Of a DNA stretch of 64,000 nucleotides, positions 1 through 12,400 are shown in pieces (the first letter of the stretch is position 1; each line of letters starts with the position of its first letter). The position numbers and the translations under genes were made by a program. The notes below the pieces were generated by a model. That model made no database searches. It saw only the letters and a list, made by a program, of their open reading frames with translations, and was not told where the DNA came from. Origin of the DNA: Blasia pusilla (lineage: Eukaryota; Marchantiophyta; Marchantiopsida; Blasiales); assembly GCA_050084515.1 (NCBI GenBank), contig CM114271.1, positions 58,156,001-58,220,000 on the forward strand, written 5' to 3'.

Positions 1-2
1 CC

Positions 3-791
3 ACATCCAGAGATCATCTAGAGGCGGATGGGTTGGCCGAGAGAGTGGTACAGACGGTGAAGAAAGGATTGCCCAAGTATGGCTGGCAGCCGGGACAGTT
101 GAGGGAGTGGGACCTACAGTTGCCATTGTTAGCTATGGGTTATTACTGTAGTCGACTGACATCCTTGGCGTTATTTTCACCGTACTTTTTGCTCTTTGGG
201 AGAGAGCCAGATTTGCACGCAACCATTCGACGTGATATGGCGGAGGTGTTAGATCTTGATGATCTAGATGTGTGGGTACAAGCGTGTTCTCAGAGGACGG
301 AGATTTTTCGTAGAGTTATGCCTATGGCCTTTAAGAACTTAGCTATTGCTTAGCATAGAGATACATTGAGGTACGCGACCTTTCGTGGAGGAGATTATTG
401 TCCAAGGATTAGGAGGTTTCATCTTGGAGATTACGTGTATTTATAGTAGGCGGCACCCACGATGCTAGATGTCACTACAAGCCGCACGATCCTACGTGTG
501 CGCGAGGTATTATCAATATGAGTCCTCATGTTGGAGGGACGAGATGGTATGGTTTGGAAGGATCATGTGCACAATTGTGCGCCATGTCATCTTCCGAACG
601 TAGACGTGACAGTAAATCCGAGCTTGGCAGTGGTACCTCCAAGCTTGAGGTGTATGTTGTGCGGATTTGCGAGGGGTACAACCACTATGTTGGTATGTGA
701 TGGTTGTTCTCGAGGGTGGCATATGTCATATCTGACCCTCCCTCTTGAAGTAGTTCCCACGAGACGATGGATGTGTTCAAGATGTGTATAG
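3..791 (+). pseudogene. Ty3/gypsy pol 3' end: integrase C-terminal part plus PHD finger (decayed)
   Basis: One frame (codons starting at positions divisible by 3) reads from the window edge to a stop at 789-791. The first part has integrase features such as GLAERVVQTVKKGL and the FSPYFLLFGREPDL block, which follow the catalytic Glu in gypsy integrases. The frame then runs through HRDTLRYATFRGGDY and a GRDGMVWKDHVHNCAPCHLP linker into a PHD-type finger at about 654-788 (C-x2-C-x11-C-x2-C-x4-H, then C-x2-C). The Cys expected two residues after the His is Tyr. In-frame stops sit at 351-353 (TAG), 444-449 (TAG TAG) and 519-521 (TGA), so the copy is dead. The upstream pol lies outside the window. 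A PHD finger fused after a gypsy integrase could act in target-site choice; that role is inferred. Confidence 0.85.
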
Positions 792-1330
792 GGTAGTAGG
801 TCATGTGAGAGAGATGTGATATTTTCTATCTGGAGTTGGGGGGATCCAACTGCCAGCTAGAGGGGCGGTTGTGTGATCTTCATGTATATATATGAGTTGA
901 TATTCCTAAGCCATCCTTCTCATGTTGGGCCGTTGGAGCATCTCTCTTATATGTGTGTGAGATAGGACTAGAGTGCTAGGGTGCTAGCGTCCGGATTCTT
1001 TGACAGCACAGAGTGGACGAGTCTCGATATGGCCGATGTAGATTGAGGAGTGAAATTTTAGGCCGGATGTACCATTTTTCTATTCTTTATTTTTGTTGTG
1101 TGATCTCTATGTATATGTATGAGTTGATTTTTGTATATGTGGATCGACCCGTGTGTGGGGAAGATCGGTGTTGTGTGGTGTAGATGTGACCAACGATGTA
1201 TATTGTGTAGCGATATGTATGCGCACGACAAGAGCATCAAAACTCTAGTAAGTTCATACTATGATGATTGCGCGTTGGGGTCTTTTGAAGGAGATACAAG
1301 ATGTGAGACACGTGCAAGTTGAGCGTCTTA
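792..1330. other. Non-coding 3' flank of the gypsy fragment with a direct repeat
   Basis: No coding sequence is recognised. A 35-bp segment beginning ttgtgtgatct recurs at about 869-904 and 1096-1131 with a few differences, followed both times by a gttgat-rich stretch. This is probably the 3' untranslated part or LTR of the element ending at 791, but no LTR boundary or target duplication could be fixed. Confidence 0.4.
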
Positions 1331-2396
1331 GGCATTTATGGTCGTGACTCAAGAAACTTGAACCAAACATTAATCAAGATTTGAGAGAAGTTGAGTCTAG
1401 GTAGAGTGGTTACTAAGAGGTTGCAAACCGGATTTTAAACGTAACTAAAGTGGTTTCATATGCATTTTAGATCATAACTTTCAGGCGTGAGATGCATTTG
1501 AGATGAATAAGATGGGGTTGGAAAGCTTATGCAAAGCCAGTTCCAACATACCAAAGATCAAGATAAACGCATTAGTAGAAGTTGAGAAACTTCTTGGAAA
1601 CTATTGGACGGGAGTTGGGTTCAGGGCAAAAAAGGATGGTCTGAGAGTCCTCTTCCAAAGCTAGGAGGAGGGTGGAAACCCCAAAACTACTTAAAAGGGG
1701 GAGGCTCTCCAACGGTTTTTGAAACCTAAATTCCACTTTGGGATGCCATGAGGCGAACCAAGGGCACATAATAGATTGGGAGGTTGGCATCCGGGTACAA
1801 ACCCACGAGCCAAGTCTAAGGAACCTCGAGCCAAGTCCCAGGAATAATAATAATCTATATTATTATTCCATAGTACCTCTTTAGTTTCAACTCACCTATG
1901 CTTTTGACACATGACCTTTCTTACCAGTGGGATAGCTACCTGTCTAAGCCAAAAAGAGTTTGGAAGAATAACACAAAATAGAACCGTGCATAGCGCGGGG
2001 ATCAGCTAGTTTGTCATACCAACCAAAAGATAGAAAATGTATGTGGAAACCCTCCAACTTATCCATGACAATAATATTCAGAAAACGAAGATAAATATAT
2101 GACATGAATTAAAGAAGTGGGGAGAACCCATACGAGGAGGTATCCCAAAAAAGTTGTGGATTGCCAAGGACACACCTCACCATGCTATGAGGGAGAAAAA
2201 AACCTTCTAAAGTTTAATCCCCGATCAACAAAAACAATAGGGCGTGTCAATTCATAGGCAAAGCGGGCATCATACGCCCTTTTGAAAAATTGACATCCCG
2301 TGAGTTGAACGGAAATGGTTATAGCCGTGGAATGCCCCACGCTTAAGAACTAAGAACGGGAAAATGGCACGGGACGCGGCGTGACACCCCCTAATA
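1331..2396. other. Unassigned intergenic sequence, possible Helitron-like 3' end
   Basis: No gene is recognised. At 1984-2009 a short GC hairpin (ccgtgcatagcgcgg) is followed seven bases later by CTAG and then T. Helitron 3' ends have a small hairpin shortly before CTRR, with insertion before T. No matching 5' TC end was found, so this is only suggestive. Confidence 0.2.
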
Positions 2397-3611
2397 TCAA
2401 CTACGGGAAAAGAACATGTGATTCCCCGGAATCTCGAACGGGATACATACGGGACATGAAGGACGGATAGTACGTACGCACGAAACGCCGACCGGCGGAC
2501 AGACGGACGGGGATAGGGAGAAAAGGGAGAAAAGGGAGAAAAGCGATAAAAACCTGATTACGAAAAGTGACCGCCTGGGGCTAAGTGCCCCCCGCCCTCC
2601 CCCCCAGAACTGAGAAACGCATGCAGTCGAATCCCATTTGTCGTGTTTTCTCGGCTCCAACAGCTCCCCACGTTTTGCGGATTTCCACGACAAGCTGCTG
2701 CTGCCGCCGGATTTGACGAAGCACGCCGCTCGAAGTTCACGGACTGCGCCTCGTCCTCTTACTCCTGTACTCGCGCTGCCGTGGCGGACAGTCTTCTCGG
2801 ACGCTTCTCTTCTCTTCTCTTCTCTGCTGTGTGTGTGAATCAACAATAAAATCGGAGAATCAATCAATCGAAGCGGAAGGAAAAGGAGAGACAAAAGCGA
2901 AGAGAGAAATAGAGAGACCGGGGCCCTAGCGCTTTTCCGGACGACAGTACGACGGCGTAGGCTGCGTTTCCAAGGAGAATTTTCTAATCTCGTGGTGAGA
3001 CGATTCCCCCCCCCTCGACGCTCAGCTCAGCGTGGTCGTGACAGGCAACAGTGAGTGGATGGAGTACTTCTACACTCGTTGCTCAGCTTGCACGCCAAGT
3101 AGCCCCGGGCCTGAGCGAACAACCCCCAAATCTCGAGCCGTGGGGCGGCCTAGTTGGAGTTGAGCGGCGCTCATTTCGTCGCACGTCGGATAGCCACCCC
3201 CGCCCGCCCGCCCGCCCGCTCTAATAGGCAGACGTAGTGGTCTGGGAGAGGACGAGAGGTAGGCGAGAAACGGATTAGAAAATTGTACGTATGTGGGAAC
3301 TCCAAAGGTGTACACTAAACGCCCCCTCGATTTGAACGAACGTTGCGCGCATTCATAACAGCACTGTCGGTAACAAATTGGTGATGATTGTACCCACTGA
3401 TTTAATGCAGAGCTGGAGATTGCATGTCGTCATTGATTCAAAAGGGGCCGTGCTTTTTTTGATATTGTGTGACTCGGACACTGGAGTGCCCGTTTACCAA
3501 TGACTTCAAGGCGGAAATGAAAACTGCTGCACGCTTCTTTAAAGTGTCTCCTGCTTCCTAGATTCGGCCGTGGTTTTATAATTGTGTGCGATTTCTTGCG
3601 GAGGAAGAGAA
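2397..3611. other. GC-rich unassigned sequence with short simple repeats
   Basis: Contains three gggagaaaa units (about 2515-2545), a cttct run (about 2806-2826) and four to five cccg units (about 3195-3220). Open frames here are low complexity and do not resemble proteins. The composition would suit a promoter or 5' UTR, but no TATA box or clear first exon could be tied to it. Confidence 0.3.
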
Positions 3612-3776
3612 ATGGCCCTTGTCTTGTCCCGTCTCCAGAGGGCATGCAGTGCAGTGAAGGGTTTGGTTGGTAAACAGGCGAGGCCGTTGAAGGCGTTCTC
3701 GGTGTGTTATGTGACAAGTGGAGAGAGATTCCAGCAAGCCCATGGGTCAGTGCTGAAGTGCCAACGCACCTTGTGA
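3612..3776 (+). CDS. Small open frame with presequence-like N-terminus, unrecognised
   Basis: A 54-codon frame starts MALVLSRLQRACSAVKGLVG. It is rich in Arg, Lys, Ser, Ala and Leu and almost lacks acidic residues, as mitochondrial presequences do. It could be a first exon, since a possible donor follows the codons for QQAHG, but no convincing second exon was found before 5.4 kb. It may be chance. No function is proposed. Confidence 0.18.
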   Translation: MALVLSRLQRACSAVKGLVGKQARPLKAFSVCYVTSGERFQQAHGSVLKCQRTL

Positions 3777-5400
3777 TCAATGTTTGATGCTGCGCTGCAG
3801 TACATCGCCATTCAAAAATAATGAAAAAAACCTGGACACACCATCTAGGCTATCTGTGCGGACGGCTGGAAACGGAACCTGGCGAGAATCGCAAGTCAAA
3901 TCGCAGGGAGATTCAAAGCGCCGACTGTTTGGTTCCTTCATCTTCACTCTAGATACTCAGAACCTTGGTTTGCTTGCAACTACATGGTACACACGCAGCC
4001 GTTTCCCCGGGAACAAACGGGTTTAGGGGGGTACAGCTTCAATCAGCGAAACATCGGTGGTCTGTAGATGCACAATTCGGATGGCGCACGAGATTCTCGA
4101 CGACGAGAATGTCAAATGGCGTGAGCGACAATGCAAATGACCACCGTAAATTCCATGGGGAGATAAGTGCCAAGCCCTTCCAAAATTAGTCCGGAAGAAG
4201 CGCATGGTGAAAAGAAACCTGGATCATTTCAGTCGGGTATAGAGACAATTCGTGTGCTACGGTGCACCCGCACACGACCTTCACTACACATGATCTTTAC
4301 AGACAAGGCCAACGCAACATCCGTGGCGAGAAAACGTGAGGAGCGCATCTGCACAGTCTAGACTGTTGCTGGGGGAGTTGGAGTAGGGTGTAACCATTGC
4401 CGATCAGGATTCCGTTAGCATTATAAACCCAACAGACCTCGCCAGGCATTTCATAATTCTCAGGGCGACTAACAAAGACATCTTAAGAACTGCGATTTTA
4501 AGATGGTTAGGCAGTTCGAACTTTCCTATGCCTGTCTACGTAGAGTATTCACGAATTTTTTTCACGATCCCAAACAATTTTCTCGAAGGGGATAAGATAA
4601 GTCCGTTGGCACGGTTGTTTTTCCTAGCTCTGTAATAATACTACTGCAGGTTTGCATCGTCAATTTTTTTGATAATTTAAAAATTGATGAACATACGTGA
4701 TTTAGAAAAGACCACATGGCTTTATGCCGACAGAAGCGATCATTGTGCCCCTTCTGTCACCCTATCAAGACTCGTACTTACAGGCCGAAGGATCAACTTC
4801 GGTACTCTAGGGCCGTTGAAAAAAAACATGCAGATCTGGGCAACATTCCCAGGAGAAAAACAAGCAAATTTCCTGCAGACAATCATAGAATCTGGTCGAT
4901 GATATTAGTTTGTTTGATTTTCCAAGGAGGTTGCTCCAGGAGGAACACTCAAGACAAAAACACATATTGAAAGCTCGTTCTCTTGGAAACAAAATCTATC
5001 CCCCTCACACAGAGAGCAGAGGAACGTGCTAGCAGTGTAAAGACTAATGTACAAAAACAACCCGGGCACACTCTCGCGTCATATCCTGGAGAACTGCGGG
5101 TGAGCTAACTAACGCCCGGGTGACGTCTAAACGCACAGCCTTCGTCTTCACCACCGCACCCGAAGACCCAAGCTTTTTCTAACGTCGGAAGGGAAAATCA
5201 CCATCTCTATAAGCTTCCCAATTTCGTAGGGACAGACGGATTTCGCACTCGAGAGTAGTGTGATATTCCATAACTTTTCTCACTATTATCTGAGGTGCTC
5301 TTACACAACACAGATTCAACACGAAAGGAGGATGGGGAAGGACGAAGCTTGCTGGCTGGATCTATGTTGGGTGAGAACAAAAGAATGAATACGATGTATA
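3777..5400. other. Unassigned intergenic sequence
   Basis: Nothing recognised on either strand. Short open frames here lack domain features and show no splice-linked continuity. Base composition is near neutral, unlike the AT-rich block after 9.9 kb. Confidence 0.4.
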
Positions 5401-5665
5401 AAATCGCCTACGATTGATTAATAACGGGTGCAGCTAGCTAATACACGAGCACCCTCGAGGTCTATACACCGGCCCATCCCCGCTGTTGTGGGGTTGGATG
5501 GCCTCCTCATGTCATGATTACTTCCAACCACTTCGTTGATGAGGCTGTCATGACAATGTGCTGCAGAAGAAGACAGCGGCCGCAGCAGCAGAAGGGAGCG
5601 GCCGCAGCAGCAGCAGTTAAAGGAAATTAAAAACACCCTTCGTTTCAAGAGGTCATCGAAGTTGC

Positions 5666-7436
5666 TCAGGACTCCTCTCTCTCGTCCATGGGTGCTGCAT
5701 CGTCTTCTTCCTCTTGCTCTTGATCTTCCCAATCCTCCCACGCAGCCACCAGGCTACATTCGAACTTGTGCCGAAGCTTCCAGTCCAGGGCCTGGCAAGC
5801 CCTGGAACAATAATTCACCGAACCGCAAGCTGAGCACCTTCGGAATTCATGTTTCCTTGTCTCGGGCCGTCCGCAATTAGAGTGGGAGCACAATCGCAAG
5901 CCTGAAGATGGCGGGTTCAGGTGGAACCAGTCCACCAAAAATTTGTTGGCTATGTGGACCTTGGCGGGAGGTACGGTGCAACCGAAGTCGCTGAGTAGGA
6001 AGCATCCTCCTCCCTCCAGGAATCTGTACACCGACTGATTTTCCGACCCCGACTCATATCGAGACGATCCTACCTGCTCTAGAAGCGCTTTGTGAATGAG
6101 ATCGATCTTCTGGTGCTCGTCTCCAAGCTGGTTGTTGGTGTTGTTGTGATGATGGCATCCCATGACATTACATCTTGATGTCATCTGTAGGGCAGTTTCT
6201 ATTAGAACCCGGGGAGAAGCGGCAACCGCTGCCGCTGCTTCACGGGCATTTGCCTCGAGCAGGAGACGTCTACCTTCGGGCACATCTCTTGCGACACCAT
6301 ATCCGTCCTGTAAGCAATGACCGAGCTCCCGCACGGCATCCACGAAACCGAGCGTGGCCGCTCGCGTGCAGAGGGTGAAACCAGATCTCAGGTCCTTATC
6401 CTTTCTCGTTCCTCCGCTACCATTGAACTGAATAATAGCGAGAGATTGGAGAGCTGCGGCATGCGATTCCATGGCTGCCTTCGCCATCAGCGACGCACCT
6501 GCTCCCCTGTTTCTAAGGCAATAGAAGTATATCTGCAAAAGTAACGAAGCGACTAAACCATATCAGCTTTTCTGGCTCCTAAGACTTCACAATCCAACGC
6601 TCACAACCATCCAAATTCGATACACTTCGTGCTCAACACTGTGGAGTACAAACAACCCGTGCTCAATGCACAGAACATTTGACGCAGTTCCTTACCATGC
6701 CAAGCGTGAAGCAAGCCTCGACATTTCCAGCATCGGCACAATCCTTCAAAAACCGATGAGCACCCTCCGACCACTTTGAGGCCTTCAGAGTCAAAACCGG
6801 TGCGGCTACATTCAGGAGAACTAGGGGATGTTTACCTGCAGCCAAAAACCTTCGGCACCTGTATCATCGGCAACGCACTGTTAGCCATACGCTTCACAGG
6901 GCTCCTTCCACTTCGTTCGAAAAAGTGCTTTTCATCCCCATGCCAGAGAGTGCTATGATTTCATTCGTGATCGGAGCGGGGATGAAAAGAACGGCGTCAT
7001 GCAAAGGAGTGCACCATGCACGAGTTCATTTTCGGTTAAGCTGAAGAAAAACATCCCTGTCTGCCATCTACCTCAGCTGAAGTCAAAGCTATGGGAATGC
7101 AATCCTGCCTCTCCTCCCAAAATTCCGACAAGGCGTATAAATCCACAGAAACACGTACGTTAACATTGTGTTGATGAGATCGCAGGGCGATGAGGCTGTG
7201 GAGCCAACAGCTACGAGAATGGTAACCAGCAGATCGTCATGCAGTGCATCGAAACCACTGGCTGAAGAAGCACTCTCACGCTGCGAGTTTGGCATACAAG
7301 AGGGCTCCTTGCGGTAATCCTCCGCTCCGGCGACCTTCACTGTCGTACGCCGTTTCTTTTGGGGGGGTTGATTGGCAAGGCAGGTGACTTTGTAAGCACT
7401 TTCAGGAGGAGGATATACTCGTCCACGCGTCCTCAT
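5666..7436 (-). CDS. F-box protein with SEL1-like region and MYND zinc finger (3 exons)
   Basis: Exons are 7436-7159, 6858-6696 and 6532-5666. Their lengths (278, 163 and 867 nt) join in frame to 435 codons plus stop. Introns follow GT-AG: donor GTACGT at 7158, acceptor ATACAG ending at 6859, donor GTAAGG at 6695, acceptor TTTTGCAG ending at 6533. The first junction restores a Cys codon in LTCRRF, as plant homologues have at the end of the F-box. The start is the first ATG of the frame (MRTRG), which resembles the family N-terminus; codons further upstream run into a stop. A KKRR cluster lies at about 27-30, the F-box at about 62-110, SEL1/TPR-like repeats at about 115-215 (ACFTLGM, LGHCLQDGYGV), and a complete MYND finger at 362-406 (C362, C367, C380, C383, C389, C393, H402, C406) before an acidic tail. 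The family resembles Arabidopsis At1g67340 and At5g50450. It is probably an SCF substrate receptor whose MYND finger binds partners. It is the only intact host gene seen here. Confidence 0.93.
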
Positions 7437-8070
7437 CCTTGCGAAGTGGAAAGAGCGACAGGCCTTCCACGGCCGTAAGTATTCCCAGATTGGTTCGCTA
7501 GCGAGCACGAAGACAACCTGTTACCGTGAGTTCTACCGAGACCAGCACCACAGACTCCAGAGCGACGACTCCACCAGCGGGAGAAGAGATCTCTGTCCTC
7601 TGTCTGCCGACCCGGCTATTCCAGCAACAATTGTTTGCGACTCCGTCCAGCTCTCATAGAATCCTCCACCACAACGAGTTAGAGGCGCGTTCTTTTCCCG
7701 GACTGTCGTCGTTCTTATGGACGAGGGCTCAACGCCTGGCAGGCGAAATTGTTCATATTAAAACTACAACTACTACTTCTGCTGCTTTATCAACAGGATC
7801 AAAGCATACGCTGCTTCTGCATTATCCAATTCTCCACGCGCCGCAGCTTACTTGCAACTCGCTCGCTCACTCGCCTCAGGGACGCGAGGATTCCACGACA
7901 AACCTACACTACGCATGGGTGAAGAAGCGCAGGGCGCAGGTTTCACACAGGGAAAGAGGGAGAGAGGTGGAGAAAGTACTTCGGAGGGAAAAGAGAAGGG
8001 AGAGGAGGGAAAAGGTATGAAGGCGTTGGCAACGCTGGTGAGATCTTTGCATCGCAAGATATACACTTTG
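7437..8070 (-). promoter_or_regulatory. Probable 5' UTR and core promoter of the F-box gene
   Basis: Read on the minus strand, a TATA-like gtatatc lies at about 8058-8065. It is followed by a long pyrimidine-rich stretch at about 8016-7932 (a plant Y-patch-like feature) and then about 500 nt to the start codon. A taacag sequence about 80 nt upstream of the ATG could be the acceptor of a 5' UTR intron. These positions fit each other but are inferred only from motif order. The plus-strand frame covering 7526-8020 is read as a shadow. Confidence 0.25.
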
Positions 8071-9953
8071 CAGTGAGGTCACTCCCCTCAGCTGAGACGA
8101 GCTTGCCGCTGGCCCACTTCACCAAAACTACGGGTACTGGGCCCCATGCAGTCAGGCGGTGCTAACCAAGGGACGGGACGTCCATGATCGCCCTCGAATC
8201 AAAGGTGATGATCAGGCAGGAAATCGACCAGAGGCGGGCGCAAGCGGAAGGGAACGGGAACGGGAACGGGAGAGACAAAGTCAGGGGGTGAAAACATGAC
8301 GGTGATCTCGCCATGCACACATACACTTGCCCCCTCATTAACACACACACAAGCGCGGGGGCACACACATATGGGAATCCCCAAATCCAAGGCCTAATGC
8401 CGCAACCCTCGCTCGGATTCCTTCTTCCTTCAAGCAAGCATCCGTAACAGTGGGGAAACGTACTACTCGTCAGTCCCGACGGACGGAAGCGATCTACCCC
8501 GCGCACTGTTTTCCACAATTCCCCCAGCCTCGTTGCTCCTGTCCCGGTCCGCTGCCCGAGCTCTCTCTTTATTCTTCTTTCGTCCGTCTCTCCGTCGGTC
8601 CGCCGGTCCGCCGGTCCGTCCGTCTATCCCAGCAGCATTCAGCACATGGAGGCAGGCAAGGCCCTAGACTAGCCTAGCAGCCTACGTATCCGCGCCTCCA
8701 TCCGTCCGTCCCATTGGCCCAACTATCAATCAATCATGTTCAACTTCGCCACCGCGAAGCCCTGTACAGTAGACGGCATGCAGCCGCCTTCACTCTCACG
8801 CCCGCTCACCTTACTCCACTGCTCTCTCCTCTACTCTACGCCACTCTATTCTACCCCGTTCTACAATCTACAATATACTATTCTACGCTACCCTACGCTG
8901 CGGTGCGGTGCGGTGCGGCTCCGGGCCGCCACGAGTGGTGTGCGAGCCAAGCGAAGCCAATCAAACCAGTGCGGACCCGAGTCACCGACCCGATAGGACC
9001 AAGCCGACGCAAGGCGACTGCGGATAGCCGCGGCATACTACCCGAGAGGGATTTGATTTCTCGCGTCGTGAATCTTTTATTTATTATATTGTGTGTATCC
9101 GGAATCCGCAATCTGGATTTCATCGGCTGCTGTCCCGGCGCGGCTCCATAATCCGATCTGCCCTGCTGGATGGCATGGCCCAAGTTGCGCAGCATCAGCC
9201 TGCTTGGCTCGGTGCCGCTAGACTCGGCAGGACTAGGCTCAGTAGCTTGCTTGTTATCCAAGCGTAGAGTGGCGATCTTGTTGGGCTTGATTTGGAGGTC
9301 GATGAACGACCCACATTTCCATGATATGGTGCCCGTCCCGTCCCGTCCCGTGCTCTTCCCGTCGGGTCCCGACTGACCGACTACAGCAGACCCAAGCGTA
9401 ATGGACCGCCGATCCTTCCTCCTCACTCCGGGCCCGGGTTGCGTCAGGCTAGGTCGCGGGACGAGGATTCACAAAGTCCGCGTTCTGTGTTCCTGTCTTC
9501 TTCGATCTGTGCAACCTTCCCGGCGGGCTAGAGGTTGGGTTAGGCCGAAGGAACGGTTTTAGCTTTAGAGACCCCGACTACAGAAGGCTAGGTCAGCCTA
9601 TTCATCCTCGGGCAGGGTCCGGGGAGTTTTTTCGTGACAACCGGTACATTTCCGATCTCGTTTCGTTTTCGTCATTCCAGCCGGCTAAACAGATATGAAT
9701 ACAAAGGACACCCTCCCTGAACCCTCGGTTTTTGGCCGGTAAGTGACGAACTGAATCGGAAAATTTTAATTTCTACCGGCCAGCTCAACACGTAACCCCG
9801 GTTCTCCCCGGACATTGTCCTCGGGTAAGGGTCCGATCAAAGTCTTCGTAGTGAAGGATACTGATACATTTAGTAGACTTTAGGATGTGTTCGGTGTAAT
9901 AAGGGATTCTAAGGTCTGTTTAGTGCATTACTAGTTTTTCGAGTAATACGGAC
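8071..9953. other. GC-rich unassigned sequence with tccg and gcggt simple repeats
   Basis: Contains interspersed tccg and ccggt units at about 8580-8630, a gcggt run at about 8901-8917 and three cgtcc units near 9335-9350. Long open frames on both strands follow this composition and look non-coding. No gene is recognised. Confidence 0.4.
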
Positions 9954-10112
9954 CCGTGCCATGCACTTGGCACCCGTTAGACAAATGAAGGCTCTCCCAT
10001 CAGTAACTAAACTCCTTTTTTCAAAAATATTCTACTGACAGTCACCATTAGTTTCTCTGGTATTACTTTGCCCGCCTTCATTCGTCTCATGGGTGCCAAG
10101 TGCATAACACGG
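9954..10112. repeat. Foldback element / MITE-like inverted repeat
   Basis: A 39-bp arm at 9954-9992 (ccgtgccatgcacttggcac and onward) pairs with the reverse complement at 10074-10112 with a few mismatches, enclosing about 80 bp of AT-rich sequence. It sits at the edge where GC-rich sequence changes to AT-rich. An ACTAGT about 25 bp outside the left arm could belong to an enclosing element. No target duplication was identified. Confidence 0.6.
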
Positions 10113-12400
10113 TTCCCAATAACAGGTCTACGAAATAGATCTTAAAATCTATTTATTAGAAACCCTGATTACACTGAATCATGCTCATGCATAGAAAATC
10201 CTATTAGAGAGAATTGTAATGTTTTATTTGTTACAATAATTGTGAATTTCCATTAAAAATATAATTAATAATAGACTTGCAAAAGAGGAAGTCCATATCG
10301 TATTGCTATTCGCATTATCATTAAAAGATCTCAATGAATGCCACGTGTGAAGTCTTCCAAATCTCATGAATTTTTAAAATTTTATCGTATATTAAATTAA
10401 AATTGAATAAATAAGAGATATTATCATTATTATTTTAATTTTAAACATATATGAGATATTTATTTTTTCTAAATCCTTAGAAATTTATTTAAATGTTTCT
10501 CATATTCAGTTTATTTTTTAAATATTAAAATATATATTTAGTTTTCATTATAGGGAAATAATGGTGAAATTTCTTAATTTCAAGTTTAGGTTGGAGGGAA
10601 AACTATAAATTATTTTGGAAAACATGAGAGAGGAAAGTAATAGAAGAGTGGAAAAGATAATTCTTTGAAAGGATGAAAGCAATTTTAACTACTTAATTTC
10701 AAAATTTTCAAGTTGGTTGAGAAGAATTTTCAAACAAGAATTTGAAAAAAAAATTGGATCAAGATAAAAAAATTTATTAATTAAGAGATAGGGGTTATAA
10801 AAATACTCCATAATTTATTTCTTCCTAAATCAATAAGGGAAAAGATATGAATTTTTTTAAAGTGAAGTCAAAGTTTCATTATTATTCTAATATTTAGACA
10901 AAAAATCATCTTTGCTATTTCTCTGTAGAATTTTGTTAATGTTAAACTTTGTTAAGTCAACATGTGTTTAATGGCTTCACATTATGTTTTCCATTTGTTG
11001 GGGTCTTTTCATTTCCATCCATCTAAACGAGTGCATCGCACATGCGACATATTACTAGTTAGTTTTATAAAAAAAATCTCTTTCAACACAAGAAATTAAT
11101 TGGAAATCATGACCATTGCATAAAATTGGATTCTCGTCTCATGCATAAGATGGGTCTTGCACTAATCTCATAGAGGACAAGCTCATGTATTAGCTTTAGC
11201 AACAACATAACATGACATGATGAAATTTATTGTTATTTAATGGTATATAAATTTGAATATACTAGTGCAAGAAATGTTTTTTGCATTGCCCAAGAACAAA
11301 AATAAATGGTAAAATTTAACGCTTCTTGGAAACGCACGGGATGATGCTAAATGCTAAGAAAATTTGTTAGCGTTATTATTCTAATTAATCTAGTAGTGTG
11401 GACTAGACATGGCTTACCTAGTTCTTTTAGATTTTGTGGGTTTGGACCATTGGAATTACTTTCCACCAAATTGTTTTACGGAGATCCTCATTTCTGCAAC
11501 GAAAATAAGTTACCATTGAATAATAGAGAGAGGCACATTGGTCCTTAATAATTGATTATGGTTATAGGCAAGTCAAGGTCAACATGACGCAGACTCATTT
11601 CTGCGCCCAAAAGTTTTGGGCGCAAAAGATTTGGCGACCCGGAGCACATGGGATAGGGCCCTAAGGGATGGAGAAACCCCTCCAAACTACATTAAAGATG
11701 TGTTTCCCAACCCTCCACAAACCCTTATCCCACGCCGTGAGAAAATTATTATTTTGGATTTAGCACGGATTGTGCAATAGTAGGGCATTTCATTGAGAGC
11801 GAGCAGGAAGCGCATAGATTTTATGAGACCAAAGTTTTTCTTACACTTGATAGAGTCTGATAGAAAATGATTTATCGGTTTTTTTCATTTTTACGAAGAA
11901 GCTGCAATTATCCGAACTTTTGCTATTTCGGCTAGCATTAAAAATAATTCCGGTTCCATGGGCCCATAGAAGGTGAGGTCTCCGTCGCGACATCTCGTAA
12001 GCATTTGCCTTAAATGATTACAACACATTGGAATGTTCTTGTTTGTGACATTATCTCCTAAATTAATTACCCCATGTTAGTAACTTTTCTCCTTCCATAT
12101 TCTTCTAATTTTTTTCTCCAGCAATATTAGTCTTAGACCTTTGAATCTTCTCCTTACCCTTGGTTAATATATCTTAAATCAACCGAAAAACAAAAGGGGG
12201 TGCCGCATATTGGTCCTGAATTAAATGGTCAGGACTTAAGGGAGACTTTCTCGGTGTAAACTTGGTGCGTCCACCTCTTACGGCACCCCCAACCAAAACT
12301 CAAAATACCCATAAAATTAAATTTGGATGATTACTTCCCACACCCGAGGCATATTTTGAGACGCGCTAGTTCACTAGAAGTTGGGTTAGGCTAAAGCCAT
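10113..12400. other. AT-rich intergenic block
   Basis: Strongly AT-rich, with many poly-A and poly-T runs and no credible coding frame. A second gtgcatcgcac hairpin-like motif followed by CTAGT occurs at about 11031-11056, resembling the one near 2 kb. The sharp composition change at both ends suggests inserted or old transposon sequence. Confidence 0.4.

Noticed and set aside
2397-2894. 165-codon minus-strand frame
   Set aside because: Repetitive SLFSLF and Arg-rich stretches come from simple repeats; no protein-like features or splice-linked neighbours.
7526-8020. 164-codon plus-strand frame upstream of the F-box gene
   Set aside because: Lies over the inferred 5' UTR and promoter on the other strand; ends in a purine tract reading as Arg/Glu/Lys repeats.
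8714-9426. Overlapping long frames on both strands
   Set aside because: They arise from tccg/gcggt-rich DNA lacking stops; no domain on either strand.
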